NCBI GenBank assembly: GCA_006937955.1
Contig: SSNP01000045.1
Location: 66,833 to 130,832, forward strand
Direction of reading: 5' to 3'
DNA length: 64,000 bases
Origin: Pachypanchax playfairii
Lineage: Eukaryota; Chordata; Actinopteri; Cyprinodontiformes; Aplocheilidae
Shown here: piece after piece, positions 39,765 to 53,700 of the stretch
How the letters are laid out: each line of letters begins with the position of its first letter
How positions within the stretch are numbered: the stretch's first letter is position 1
The notes under the pieces: model-generated
The model's input: only the letters and a program-made list of their open reading frames with translations
Databases searched by the model: none
Told to the model about the DNA's origin: nothing
Program-made: the position numbers and the translations under genes

Positions 39765-40194
39765 TCACTCAGTGTGGTTCTGTATCCACTTACAGAACCT
39801 GCGTGAGTACTTACTGGGTCTGACTGTGGAGAAGGACCTGTTGGGGTAACATAGATTTTTCCAGATGTTCTCCAGTCGTTTCTTTAAACCATACTCTGTA
39901 AAAATATCTATTATTCCCACAAAGTAGCGGCGGTCCGGCCCGTCTATTACATGAACAGCATTGCTGTTGTTGGGCAGCAGTCTGCAGTGATGTTCACTGA
40001 AGTCCTGCAGTTGTATGTCTGCCTTTGTTCCTTGGACAGTCCCATGAAGACAGACTCCTTCATCACCAGCGTCAGCTGCTGCCTGATGCTGGTCCAACCC
40101 GCGGTCTGCATCCGGTATTACTTCGGTTCCCTTCTCCAGTAAAGGAGCACTGGCGAGATCTAGGTCTCTGGGAGGATTGTCCAAATCCACAGAC
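39765..40194 (-). CDS. pip5kl1: PIP5K-like 1, last coding exon
   Basis: The minus-strand exon starts after a TTTCCTGCAG acceptor (exon base 40,194, phase 1) and ends at a natural stop at 39,765. The C-terminal half, HCRLLPNNSNAVHVIDGPD, YFVGIIDIFTEYGLKKRLEN, FSTVRPSKYSRRF and WIQNHTE, closely parallels the C-terminus of human PIP5KL1 (LLPDAPNALHILDGPEQRYF, YGLRKRLEHLWK, FSTVSPARYARR, HTE). PIP5KL1 is a catalytically weak or inactive phosphatidylinositol-4-phosphate 5-kinase relative that binds other PIP kinases. The N-terminal part of this exon (DLDNPPRDLDLASAPLLEKG) is a variable linker. No upstream exon was found to 50 kb; a Gypsy element with a 945-base gap occupies the space just upstream. 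Confidence 0.85.
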
Positions 40195-40561
40195 CTGCAG
40201 GAAAGTCAGAAACAGGACACAGATATAGTTACAGCCTGAGCCTGGACCGGATCCAGTCACCAGAATCTTTCTGCATGTGAGTGAGTTGAACCTAAAACAA
40301 AACTGATTCAAGACTCAAGAGAAGACCAACACACAGTGGCTGCAGGTTTGATTCCAACATACTCCAGGACCACTGGACCTTTCTGGTCCTTAAAGGGTGG
40401 TGACTTAGTGAGAACTGTACAGACATTAAAACATCAAATACCATGGCAACAACAACAACCAGTTTACTGATTGTTCAAAAGCAGCTCCAGCTGTGAAACG
40501 TGCTTTTCAATCTCTTCTAGCAGACTCTCCTCTGATCTAACTGTGAGGATCTCTGCTGCTG
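40195..40561. other. Presumed pip5kl1 intron, nothing else seen
   Basis: Between the pip5kl1 acceptor and the Gypsy fragment. It contains a short CAACAACAACAACC run. Confidence 0.45.
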
Positions 40562-43299
40562 GTGGTGGTGAGTGGTACTAATTGTCTTGCAGGGCGTGGC
40601 AGCGGACGATCAGTGATGACAGGTGTGGATCGTTACCCAGCTCAGGAGAGCTGGGTACTTAAGCAGAGGAGGAACAAGAGACAGACGCCAGTTTGTTCCG
40701 CTACATTGCGTGGTACAGAGTGGCTAGTGATCGATTTACCAGAGTGTTTTCCGCAGTATTTAACCTGCCTTCTCCTCCTTATGTTTAGCCTGCTGTTCTG
40801 GAGCTCCTCTCCCGACAGCTTAACCTCCAGCGTGGATATCGAACCGCTCACAGTGAGGATTGGCTCAAACCAGGAACGTACTAGAGCTCCGTTGCGGTGC
40901 TACGCGACCAGCTCTCTCCCTCTGGCTCCCGGTCTGTCTCTGGCTTCCTCTGGTCCACACCTTCCCGGTCACCGTTCTGCTGTCACCCCTGTCGCAGTCA
41001 CGTCTGCGCACTCAGCACCCGGACCCGGATCTCACACACCNNNNNNNNNNNNNNNNNNNNNNNNNNNNNNNNNNNNNNNNNNNNNNNNNNNNNNNNNNNN
41101 NNNNNNNNNNNNNNNNNNNNNNNNNNNNNNNNNNNNNNNNNNNNNNNNNNNNNNNNNNNNNNNNNNNNNNNNNNNNNNNNNNNNNNNNNNNNNNNNNNNN
41201 NNNNNNNNNNNNNNNNNNNNNNNNNNNNNNNNNNNNNNNNNNNNNNNNNNNNNNNNNNNNNNNNNNNNNNNNNNNNNNNNNNNNNNNNNNNNNNNNNNNN
41301 NNNNNNNNNNNNNNNNNNNNNNNNNNNNNNNNNNNNNNNNNNNNNNNNNNNNNNNNNNNNNNNNNNNNNNNNNNNNNNNNNNNNNNNNNNNNNNNNNNNN
41401 NNNNNNNNNNNNNNNNNNNNNNNNNNNNNNNNNNNNNNNNNNNNNNNNNNNNNNNNNNNNNNNNNNNNNNNNNNNNNNNNNNNNNNNNNNNNNNNNNNNN
41501 NNNNNNNNNNNNNNNNNNNNNNNNNNNNNNNNNNNNNNNNNNNNNNNNNNNNNNNNNNNNNNNNNNNNNNNNNNNNNNNNNNNNNNNNNNNNNNNNNNNN
41601 NNNNNNNNNNNNNNNNNNNNNNNNNNNNNNNNNNNNNNNNNNNNNNNNNNNNNNNNNNNNNNNNNNNNNNNNNNNNNNNNNNNNNNNNNNNNNNNNNNNN
41701 NNNNNNNNNNNNNNNNNNNNNNNNNNNNNNNNNNNNNNNNNNNNNNNNNNNNNNNNNNNNNNNNNNNNNNNNNNNNNNNNNNNNNNNNNNNNNNNNNNNN
41801 NNNNNNNNNNNNNNNNNNNNNNNNNNNNNNNNNNNNNNNNNNNNNNNNNNNNNNNNNNNNNNNNNNNNNNNNNNNNNNNNNNNNNNNNNNNNNNNNNNNN
41901 NNNNNNNNNNNNNNNNNNNNNNNNNNNNNNNNNNNNNNNNNNNNNNNNNNNNNNNNNNNNNNNNNNNNNNNNNNNNNNNNNNNNNAGTGTGTTCCACAAC
42001 GCCCTCTCGGAGAGCTTGAAAGAAGACATCGCTAGCCGGGAGGAACCAAGGACACTCGATGGGCTCATCAGTCTAGCGACCCGGTTAGACCGCCGGACTC
42101 GAGGGCACTTCCGGGTACGCCATACACCTAGTTCCGCTTCCTCCTCACCTGTTCACGTAAGTCCTGCATCTAACACTAGATGGCACTCTCCCCCCAGACG
42201 TGCACAAGCACCAGAACCCGTCCACGCTAGCAACACAAGATGGCACTCTTCTCCCAGACGTGCACAAGCACCTGAACCCATACATGCTAGCAGACATATA
42301 GGGCCGGCACCAACCCATAGATGGCAGCCTCCCCACAGACGCCTTCCTTCCCCTGAACCCATGCAACTCGGGCAGGCTAAACTAAGCGCTAAGGAGCGCC
42401 GGCGCCGCCGAGAGACTGGGTCATGTGCGTACTGTGGGTCGCCGCACCACGAAGTTTGTGCCTGCCCGGAGACGCCAAAAGGATTAGGCCCGTCAGTGAA
42501 TGTGGGGGTCCTGACGGGCCCAGAGAGACAAAAACCCCGGATGACGTTACCTGCAGCTGTACATAGACGACACAGTGAGCCTATCCCTTGCTCCGTGTTC
42601 ATAGACTCTGGATCCGAGCAGAATCTGATCAGTCCTAGCCTGGTCAGACAGGGGAAAATCGCTACCAGGCCTCTGGACCGACCCCTGAATGTCACGGCTC
42701 TGGACGGCAGTACTATGTCTCGGATCACACACAGCACGGAGCCCATCACCCTCACTGTGTCAGGTAACCATAACGAAACCATTTCATTTCTTGTCTTTCC
42801 CACCACAGAGGCTCCCCTGGTTCTTGGATTTCCGTGGCTGGCCCGACATAACCCCCAGTTCAATTGGAAACAGCAGGCCATCGTCGCATGGAGCGAGCCG
42901 TGCCTGCGCACCTGCTTAAGGTCAGCCACACCAGCCAGTACACCAGGTAAGGAGCCTCACATCACCCCACCAGACCTGTCCCGGGTACCCCCTTGTTACC
43001 ACGACCTGGGACAGGCCTTTAGTAAAGAACAGGCCATCTCACTCCCACCGCATCGTCCGTACGATTGCGCCATAGACCTCCTCCCTGGAGCTCCGCTGCC
43101 TTCAGGCCGTCTGTTTAGCCTCTCACGCCTGGAGCGGCTGGCCATGGAGGAGTACATCTCAGAGTCCCTACAGAACGGACTGATACGGCCATCATCATCT
43201 CCAGTGGGCGCAGGATTCTTCTTTGTTGAGAAGAAGGATAAGAGCCTGCGCCCCTGCATCGACTACAGAAGTCTAAACAATATAACTGTTAAAAACAAC
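40562..43299 (+). mobile_element. Ty3/Gypsy LTR retrotransposon, gapped and 3'-truncated
   Basis: The 5' part (to 41,040) is GC-rich leader or LTR-like sequence with a GGTACTTAAG box. After a 945-base N gap come gag C-terminus, zinc knuckle, protease and the first RT residues. The element ends abruptly at about 43,299 before the catalytic RT motifs. No 3' LTR follows. Confidence 0.85.
41041..41985. other. Assembly gap, 945 N
   Basis: A run of 945 N inside the Gypsy element. Frames reported across it are meaningless. Confidence 1.
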
Positions 43300-43320
43300 C
43301 CCACCTGGTTCGAACCATGA
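41987..43320 (+). pseudogene. Gypsy gag-pol fragment (gag end, zinc knuckle, protease, RT start)
   Basis: The frame opens with gag capsid end (FHNALSESLKEDIASRE). A proline/arginine-rich segment follows with a roughly 60-base module repeated three times (NTRWHSPPRRAQAPEP and variants). Next is a CX2CX4HX4C zinc knuckle, CAYCGSPHHEVCAC (about 42,424-42,465). The protease has FIDSGSEQNLIS with the catalytic DSG. LVLGFPWLARHNP closes the protease, and the RT start SSPVGAGFFFVEKKD, LRPCIDYRSLNN follows. It then leaves Gypsy sequence and stops at 43,320. Confidence 0.85.
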
Positions 43321-46300
43321 CAGCGCCGTGCCGATTTGTCAGTGGAAACGGGGCATAAAAGTCAGTAGAACTACATTGCAAGAGACAACGGTCCAGCTAA
43401 TTCACCAAATACATCTACCTCATCTCGTGCAGTGTCATCTACTTTGACTCAAATCTCACCCATCCCCCCTCCAGAGCACTTACTCCACACGAAATCACAC
43501 AACCTCAGAGTTACGGTTAGAAAAACAGGGAGGGATATTCCAAAACAAACATCCGGCCTTCAGATACCTTACTGTTGAATCACTGGATCTTATCACTGAA
43601 ACTGTGATACATTTTTTTTTCAGCCGCTGATAAGAACAGCGTCAGACGACACAACCGGATTCTTAAAAGCAAACCAAGGGATAGAAATCACTGGATGAAG
43701 AGGCTCGCAAACTGTGTCATGTGATGAGTAACAGTTTAGGTGATAACAGGTGAGATTAAAGGAAATTAAAGGAAAATAACAGAAGGTGTCACGCTGAACT
43801 GAACTTTCATCAGAATCAGTGTAACAGGTGAAGCTATGATCATAAACAGGGAGGTATCACAGTGGAAAGAAATGTAGTAATAAAAACATTTCCAAAAGCT
43901 ATTTTTAATATTATTTGTGCAATCAACAGCTTTTTCTAAATTTAATATTTAAAATAGGAATTCAGACTGTCATAGCAATTTTTATGCCTTATTTCAGCTT
44001 TAAAAACTGTGTGTGGTTAATTTGGCAAAGAACATGATGTTTCCATTAACATTTGCTTCAGATGTGTAAAGACTTCTCTCATCACGATACTAAAAGCTTG
44101 AAATAGTTTCACTGTGATGTCTTTTCCTACAAGAGGATCTAAATATTTGTTACTTTTTGTTTTTTGTTTGAGATTCTGCTGCCGTGAAATCCGCTCCTCC
44201 TGTCAATCTATCAAAGTGCTGCCATATATTTTAAAAGCACTTCTTATAATAAATATATATTATAAAGTCTATTCTTATGAAAAGAAGCAAAGATGAGAAA
44301 TGAATGAGAGTAGTAACTTGGGTTTGATTAATTTGCAAAATGAAAGAAGATTAAAAAGAAACTTAAGGATCCTCTGAGGAGCGGCGATACAGGTGAGCAG
44401 AGGAGAACGAGTTCAGACACGACAATGACATTTTTGCAATTCCTTTTTAAACACAAGCCATACCCTGTTTGAAAAGAAACAAAATACCAAACCACCAATT
44501 ACTGAAGTCAACTAGCTCTAAATTCATTACAAAATTGGTTTTGGTACTGTTTTCACAGAGAAAAATCTGATTAAATAAAAAGGGAAAAAAAAAAGTAGTT
44601 TGTTTTGTAAACCAGACTTGGAGGGTGAATTCAGGCCAAAGGCTTCGGCTTCTGCAACATTTCATTATTTTAGTGCATGAAGTCAGACTGGCATCTAAAC
44701 TTGAGTTGCAAAAGTCAAATGTTGGAGATATATTACCACATAAAGAATTCAGTTATGCTCAAATATGCTAAAAACACTGCTACATAAATCGCTAAATTAC
44801 ATTTATGGGAGGATGTAACGTGAACCAATTGTTGCAACTTGTTTCTGTCAGACAGACAGACATGCCCAACAGAAATTCCCCAGTGAACTGTTATTTTAGG
44901 CTTTACAGGAACATTTCAAGAACATTTCACACTGATTCACGTCTTTAAAAGAATGCAGTGTTTTTATTTCGAACCATAAATACAAGTTAAAGGAGACACC
45001 TGTTGCTTTTATAAGAGAATTCTAGATGATTCTGGATAAAATGTTTAGTGCACGAAATACGGAGCTCCAAATCCAGCTTGATGGGTGTCATGTGAGCGGG
45101 TTTTCCCACCTGACAGCTTGTTTTTTTTTGAAGGCAGCATGATGAAGGTGAACAAAGATGAATTTATCAATGATTAACTGGAGTGAGGAAATATCGAGCC
45201 ACACTGCTGCTGAGTGTTGAAAACTAGTCTTAAAAATTATAAGGGTAAAGCTTTATGTTTGCTTACAGTTACACGTGTTTTAAAGGATAATATTCACACG
45301 ATTATGAAGTAAAAGTATAAAAAGGAGAAAGAAAATGAGAAAAGTGACCTTTTGCACGTTAAACAAGTTGCAACAAAATGTTTGAAAATGCCTGACTTTC
45401 ACATTTTAGAGTTTCCATCAGTAAATTTTTAACTTTATATATCTGTCTGGAAAGGAATGTCAACTGTTTCCCATGAAAATTCAATTCTAACTTTGTAATT
45501 CAAATTTTACATTTGCGTACCATTATTCTGAAACAGGGTGGAGCTACATGCACTTCCTTCTCAAAAACACCCCTCGGACTGACAACATCACTCACCCCCA
45601 CTCTACAACTCGGTGATAGATTTCCTGACTTTGATGGACACCAGAGACAGAAAAAGTCCGTCAGACAATGTTTTCAAAACACCTAAACCCACGCAGACAA
45701 ATCTAATCCTGGTTAACACTGTCTACAAGGGGAAGCATGTGTGGAGCAGTTTAACCTGAACTGGAAGCAGAACTAGAGACGGCAACTTATGGATTTGGTG
45801 TTTCACTTCTTTTGTGTGGAAACCAATATTTAAACAATTAAATAAATCAAATGCTATCACTTCATGTTTAACTACTGAGTCAGAAAATTCAACTACTGAG
45901 GTGTGCACATTTGTCAATAACTCTTCCTTTTCTTTCTCGCTTCTGCACGACAGTTTCTGTTGAAATGCAGCAGGATGTGGTATAAAATAATGACCTAATA
46001 CAAGTTTAACCACACGGTGCCCATCAGATCATCCAAAACTGATCTTTATATATAATTAAATTGATTTACAGGAATCTCTGCCTCATTTTTGGCACCAGGT
46101 TTTTACAGAAAAAGAGAAATGAGTAGTCCACAAGCAAGAAGTTCTCTGGTTACGCTCCTCTGTTTTATAATGTTACTGAAACTGAGGTTGACTGTGCTGC
46201 ATGTTAAAAACCTAAACTGTGTGCTTCCGGTCATGAACATATGCACATGTTATCTGCTTGTTAATCATATTAGTTTTGAAATGCAACTGTTAAAACCTTT

Positions 46301-49300
46301 AAAAGATGCATATATTAAGCGTTCATCAGCTAAATCTGTCTCTGTCTCTTGCGCAATTTGCTTCTAAGAGTTTCCCACAGGTGGTTTTGTCTGAAACAGG
46401 TCTTTCCAAGTTATCTGATGGCACCTGCAGCGTAATCTCTGTTTTATTTTTGTCTTTCAGACACTATACAAGGCACATTTGATTATCAGAAAGGGGGATC
46501 TTTATTTTGATTGGCTCTCCCTTGCTTTAACGTGCAGGTGAAATGCACTCTTTCAGTGCACTTTAATGTACCTGACTGTAAAATCGTAACTTTAGACCTT
46601 TGGTCAACTGACATTGTTGCAGAGTGAGGTATTTTCCCTTTTAAAAGCTATACATTTAAATGAAAAGATGTAGCTTCGAGGCTTTTATATCAACTTTGTC
46701 TAAAAGGTGCAGAGTTACCATTTCTTCCCAGGTGGACAAAAACATGAAAATCTATTCACTGCTCTCTCTCTGTCAGAAACTAGGCAAGTGCATCGTGTAA
46801 ATATGATCCGTGCAGGTAAAAATAATCTACTCAAACATTCATCAGCAGTTTGTTCTCTGTTGTCGGATCAGATTGTTCTAAGAAACTGAACCTCAAAGGG
46901 CTCCTGTTATATTTGACAGTGAGGACATGTTTAGCTGGAATTGCCTCTGGAGCACTTTATTAAACACTTTATTTATAAATGTTTTAAAAATGTTTTTTTT
47001 TATTTTTTGAGAATGTGAGAGTAAACAATTATTAGGAGTGAATGACACTGTTATTTGAGTACGTACCTGATGGACCACCTGCTTTCTATCTCTACTTGAC
47101 TGACTTTGAATTCTATTTCCTTCTGAGATCATATCTCCATTTAAGAGTACACAAACTCCTGAACCGTAACATTTCCTTCTGTTCAGCTTCGACTTGTTGT
47201 CCTCACTCAATGATACTTTCATTTTAGATTTTTATTCAAATGTATTTTTTAACTTTTTTTATATTCAACATTTGTTTAGATTCATTTTTTATTATTATTC
47301 TTTTGGTTACCACGTTTTTGAAAAGATGTTTTCTATTTCTTGTTTCTGAGGTCCAGCTAGTTCTAGATAACAGACATTGAGAAATTCTTGAACTAAATTT
47401 CAGGTCTCAGGAGCATAAAGATAAAATGATATAAAAAACAGCACTGGTGCACCAACATGCATGCTGATAAACATCAAATAATGCTGAACTGGCAGCTTCT
47501 CTGTGCTCACACTCGTCATCTGTCTGCACCTCAGCTGCCACCACAGTCAGTGACTTGTCTTTGTATGCCTAAGTGTTAAGTGTGTCTAAATGAGGTTGAA
47601 CGTAGCAGTTAACTTCCTGCCTTCCTTTTCTTTCAAAGTTTTAATTTCCTTCACTTCCACCTGCACAAAAAGTTCTCATGTGTCACTGTTTGAACAAAAC
47701 ATTCTGCGGTGTGCAGCTGAAGTCTGCTGCAGGATTACTGTGCTTTCCAGCTTTGTTTGGATTTAACTCCTGTGTCACAAAGCAAAGCAACCGAGTAAGA
47801 CCACCATGGAAACCACCCTGTAAGGTTGATGTGCCCCAGTGCAAACTAAAAGATTTAATTATAGTCTGACTACTGACCAATAAACTCAAAATAACAATTG
47901 TTTCAACACGTTCCCAATGGGAACATACAAGTTTACAATAAAGAATGGAAAACGGTAATAAAATATATAGTCAGTTGTTCCTGTTCTGGATCAGAGGGAG
48001 CTGGTGGTCCAGGCGGGGTCACACCCTGGACAAGTCGGCAGTCCATCACAGGGTCTTTTGTCAGTTATGTTTCTGATTTGGTTTAACATAGTTGCAACTT
48101 TTTAACTGAAATAGCTCAGAGCTCAAGGGAAACTAGAATTAACAAAGTCAGATGAATACCTGCATCATGAGCTTTAGCCTGAGTGAATCATGATAACATG
48201 CAGAGAGGAGCATGAAGCTTAGCTTGATTTGTGACTCAAAATTATCTCAGCTGCCAGAAACTATTCAAAAATAAATCCATGTTCCTCCTGAACATAAACA
48301 ACATGGAGACTGGACATAGAACAAAGCCAACCTGTCAGTATGATGACACTTTCAGTAAGTGAGGATGAATATGATGGAGATAAAACGACAGCTGAATGGA
48401 TGAGTGAATCCCTCCGAAGGCCCAGGGGCCCTGGGAGGAGCTCCACAGCAGAACACCCCCATCTACCTGACACCTGATGACCTCTGTGGTATCAGATAAT
48501 CCTGACAGGTGATTTGTTAAGGGCTGCAGGAGTAGGGGACGGTTTAGTTAAAGAACATGATCTGACACTCACTTCTACAGAAACAAACAGGGTGTAGTGA
48601 GTTTTCCCAAACAAATGTGCAGGATTATTCCAACAACCTGCAGGCAGAAATGGAAAACACCTCCTATTGACTCTAAAGCCCATTTTAAGACATACAATTT
48701 GATTAAAGTACTTGCAACATTCTTGTGTGATAAAACAATATTCTAGAGGTATTTTAAAAATGTCCTCATGCCTCAGTTCACTTCAACTGCAGCTATATCC
48801 TTTTCCCCTCTCGTGACTTTTCCTTGGAACTTCACAAAACTAGAATTACAGGTTGTACTGCTATTGCTTGCCTCCACCAACAAGTCTTGTTGAATTTTAC
48901 ATATGCTACATCTTTCAAGCTTTATTTGTTTATGAGAGTTGACTCTAATCTAAAAGGAAAATGAGGGACATACTGTAATACTGCTATTTATTTATCATTC
49001 TTCATACCACCTGCACAAAGTAGGAAGTACCAAAAAATAATTTTTTTTCCTGTAAAATTGCATTTTATTGTTTTTTACTTTTTATTTTGGAGCTGATTTA
49101 AACTTACGGTTTTCTCAGTGACTCATATGCTTGTTCTCTGTTTCAGAGTGACAGTTTCTGCTGTCTTCCAGTATGTTGAAATGTGACAGGATGGTGTGCA
49201 AGATCACCGTCACTGTGGGCAAAGAATGTCTCATTCACCTGTGAATCAATGTTGCTGTTCTGCTGCATAAGGCTCTTTTTAATTTAGCTGAAGACTATAA

Positions 49301-50586
49301 TCTCAAAAAGCCACAATCCTCTAGTTGATCTTCCTCAGTCCCATATAAACACCCAGTTGCTTCAGTCATGAAGTAATCTGGTGTAAAAACTGGTATTAAT
49401 GTCCTTCAGCATTGATGGAAATGCTACGCTAAAGCTAATATTCAATTAATGTGCTACAATCATGGGCCGCAAGAGTGGGCACAAGAAAAGAAACTTTCAA
49501 TTTCATGTTAAATTAGTCTTCATGATCTGAATTCTGTGTTATTTACAGCCATCAGAATACTGGATAAAAGCACATTTAAGAAAGGAATAAGTTAACTGTC
49601 TTGCATAGAAGAAGTACTTTTTATCATAAAATACTCTCAATGTAATTGCAACCTCTGATTTTGTGCAGACATCCATGTCTACAGAACTATATTTTACACG
49701 ATACTACTTTTTCTTTTGTTAATTTAAATTTAAAAGAAACACATTTTTGGCAGCATTATCCTGCTCCTTTTATTGTTGCTTTGTAATGATGCTGCCGGCT
49801 GCTGAGTCTGCTTAATAACTTCTATGTAAGATATAGATTCAGTGTAGAAATATTTTCAACACAAATGAGAGAAATTGTTGCCCATGGTTGTGTTATAAAT
49901 GATGGTGTAAATGTAACAGTTGCTTGAAAGCCCTATAATCTGTATGTGTTTGTACATCAATGTTGCAAGACACCAAGGCACAAGAGAAATGATGAGAATT
50001 TCTTAGAATGTCAGAAAGTGGCTGACACAATTGGGAAAGATAGAGACGAATGAGTGGTATGTTCAAAGAATGAGTCCAAATAGGGGTCACGTAAGAAAAC
50101 AAACATTTCTAAGCTGTTTAAATGTTAACACAGGAACTCACTGTTACCAGCAGCGGCTTTGTTTCTAACATGAGGCGCAGTTTTCATTCTATTCAAAGGA
50201 AATCTGTTTCAGAATGACAGATACAAATATACCCAAGACTAAAAACAATTCATTCTTTCATTAGCATTAAGTAGGTGGACACATCTGGATCCAGTTGTCC
50301 TGGTTTGAGCTACTTCTTAGATCCAGTAACAAAAAGCTTAAAGATAATTCAGACAATAGGAGCTTTAGTTTGTCTTTTTTCCTCTTGAATAATGACCTCA
50401 TGCACCAAACAAGCTGTCTTTCACTGGCAGAAACTGAACTCAGTCTCCTTTGAGATGAAGTGAAAATAAACCATTATGTGTGCAGAAATATTAAAATAAT
50501 AATACAAAACAAAATGTTAGATTATTAAACATTAGATTTTAAACAATAATATCAAATAAAGATGCTTAACTGAGCCTTTATCTTCA
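43321..50586. other. 7.3 kb with no supported gene
   Basis: AT-rich unique-looking DNA. It could hold the cytoplasmic-tail exon and 3' untranslated region of the CEACAM-like gene (minus) and missing pip5kl1 exons, but I could not identify either. A common fish repeat relic lies at 47,980-48,060. A weak candidate tail exon (23 bases, minus, about 50,143-50,165, AG before and GTGAGT after) has a poor pyrimidine tract and is not claimed. Confidence 0.4.
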
Positions 50587-50603
50587 CCACACACACACAC
50601 ACA

Positions 50604-50641
<38 letters not shown>
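50587..50641 (+). repeat. (CA)n microsatellite
   Basis: About 27 CA units with one CC interruption. Confidence 0.95.
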
Positions 50642-50644
<3 letters not shown>

Positions 50645-50730
50645 CTGGTGTGTTCCTACAAAGCCATTGGCTGCATTAAGGTGAACAAATGAATGTCCAT
50701 TTTGCAATATGAAAAAGCATAAGTACTTAC

Positions 50731-53700
50731 GGTACTTTCTGTCGACAATAAAAGAACGCAGCAAGAGCTGCTCCAACTACAATGAGGCAGGCAATGACAA
50801 TTCCAGCAATGGCTCCATCTGAGAGACCTTCATAAATCTCCTCTGTGGGAAAAAAAAAAACAAAAAAAAACACACAACTCAGTTAGGGATGCAACAATAC
50901 CACTTTTTTTTCCAAACAGATACGATACCGATACTTGGATCTGAGAACTTGCCGATACCGAGTACCAATGCTGATACTTCTACCACACAAAAAAATGCAA
51001 AGAATTGGAAAGCAGGTTTTATTTTCGTCTCTGCTTGTTACAACAAATGATGGTGAAATAAAAAAAATAAAATATAAATAAAAATGACCACAAAACTAAA
51101 ATTTCAAATGAAAAATAAACATTTTCTGTGAAATTATTGCAGAGTCTCCACATTTTAAGTATCGGTTTGTGGTATTGGTCTCGATACCAGTATCTGTATC
51201 TGTGCATCCCTAAACTAAATGTAATGCAATTCGCCCACATAGCCTGGGAAGCATCAATATCTTACTAGGAAAAACAACTCCATAATACTGTGAGTATTAT
51301 TGACATATTTCACTTTATTTTCTTCTGAAGCCCCAAAGGAGAAAATAATGTGACTCAGTCAGAGCATGAGGTCATTTGCTGCCATATGCTAATGATCTTA
51401 TAGAACTACATTCCAGTGTGAAGAAAGGAAAACAAAACCTTATCTTTATGGTATTTCCTTTCCTCTACACATAAGGGCATTTGGCGGAGGTTTAAACAAG
51501 TCACTACAGTTGACAGGTGGAGTTTACCATGCTAACGTCATTATTATTATTACCATTAATATTTTAATGAAGCATTGAAATATTAACATGTGATCCATAT
51601 AACATGGGTGAGTGACACCCTTGCCAGGTGTTCATGCTCATCAGTGTACAACACAGTAGTAGGTCAACTGAAGAGTGAGTTCTGTCATATACATCAGATA
51701 TTTTTCTGGCACTGCAACTAAACCTCATTTTTAAACAAATAACATAAGTACGGTGATGTTGCAAAGTGCCACTGGGTTTCTATTTCCTTACAGGTTTCCC
51801 AGCTGGCTGATTGTTTACCTGATCAACCAGGCCCAAGTCTTTGACAGAATACTTTACAAAGACGTGAGGGCCTGGAGCTGAACCCGCTGTCTTTCAATTT
51901 TGAAGGCGGGCTTAGCCAGTTGAGAGAGAACCCGGAAAGTGACGCAACATATGTGACGCTAAAGCGGATACACACGAGGCGGAATGAAAACAAGAGGTTT
52001 AGCGGTAATGGTAGCTACAGAGCCATGGTTAATGGAGGAGAAAAGACAAATATTAATGACAGTTGTCGCTTTTGTATCAAACACTTGCGAATACGAGGTG
52101 TCATTGCACACTCGGTTCAGGTATTTGACCGCCCCAAGCAAGTGCAGAAGTAAACACTTCATCCACAGCCGAGTCCGCCATGTTGAATGTTGTGCTCTGA
52201 GTGGAAAACACTAGTTCCGTGTTTTCAGGATGACGCACAACTACGGTGATATGTAATTGGTCCGTCCTAAAATTTGATGCGGAAATGATCAGGTGCGGCT
52301 CCGGTGTCAGACCCTTCTGCATTTGAACATAATGCAGGAGGATCTGATTGGTCAGGCTAGCTGATTGTTATTCAATGTATTTCAATTAATAATAGTATTA
52401 TAATACAAAAGTATTTCATATATCTAAAATGCTTTATCCTTGTTGGAATGGAAAAGAAATGGAAAACTTTAGAAGGATCGAGGGTGGAAAGCCTTGCATC
52501 AGTACGTGTGGTGCTGATTCAGTGTGTGTAATGAACTCTATAGCTGACAGTATATCCCAGTAAGAATAAAAGTTACAGTCCAGAAGACTCTTACCTTTCA
52601 CACTGAGGCTGTGAGTGGTAGTTGTGGTCTTGCCAGTGATGGCATTGAAGGCTTCACATGTGTACGTTCCAGAGTCTTTGTATATAGCTTTGTCAATGAT
52701 TAACTGACTCGTTTTGGTTTCGATCACTGTGCCATTCAGCTTCCAGGTGAAATTAGCAGGAGGGACAGATTGTGCAGAACAAATGAGAATCACCTTGTCA
52801 TCCAACTCTACTTCGTATTTACCTTCCACCTTTGCTGGTTCAGGCCCAACTGTAAACAAAACAACAATTTAATAGGTGAGAAGTTCAGTTCGATTAGCCA
52901 CATTATTTTTGTGGGGATTTCATCTTTTTTAAAATTTAGATAAAAATGTGACATTTAAAATCACAGCTAAATATAAACGATAAGGAAACACTTACAGCTG
53001 ACCGCCAGTTTGAATACAACTTCATCTTGACTGACTAAGTTCTCAAGTTTACATGTGTAGATGCCGTTGTCTTCTTTCTGAAGCATATTGATAAGAACAG
53101 AACTCTTGTCACTGGAGATCACCACATTGGAGCTGGCAGACAAAACTTTGCCGTCTTTCAGCCAGGTTCTTTCTGTCACGTTTCCTGATGTCGCCTGGCA
53201 GCTGAGGTTGGCCGAGCTGTTGCCGGCGATGAGGATACCAGATGGGCCGGTGATTTTTGCACCTGAGATGGGTTCTGTCAGAAGGAGAGAAAAATTATAC
53301 CCACTACTTCTTTTATTCAATTTTATTTATTTCAGTATTATCATTCTTAAATGATTGTGAGTTAACTTGAATCACTATACTTTAGACCAATATTTTAGTT
53401 TGGGTACTCAAGTAATAGAATTTAACTAAACATAACTTTGTTTAATAGGTAAGAAAATGAAAATCAGTTGCAGAGTCACTGACATAAACACTTTATTTAT
53501 AGAAATTCAACAACATCCTGAACGTTACTTTCTGTAAACCCACAAAACTGGAACATGCACTTCCTGTCTTTTGACTCCAGTGGACCAACTTAAATAGAGA
53601 AAAATTCACAACCAGTTTGTAACTCAGTAAAATGTATAACTGAAACCTCCATGAGGTTTTGGTAAGTCTCAGTTCTGCCTTAACAATGAGATTATGAGAG

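Noticed and set aside
40562..43320. Several long ORFs made mostly of X
   Set aside because: They run through 945 N; only the part after 41,986 is real sequence.
50143..50165. 23-base minus-strand mini-exon as CEACAM-like tail
   Set aside because: Splice-site dinucleotides fit, but the pyrimidine tract is poor and no further exon or stop supports it.
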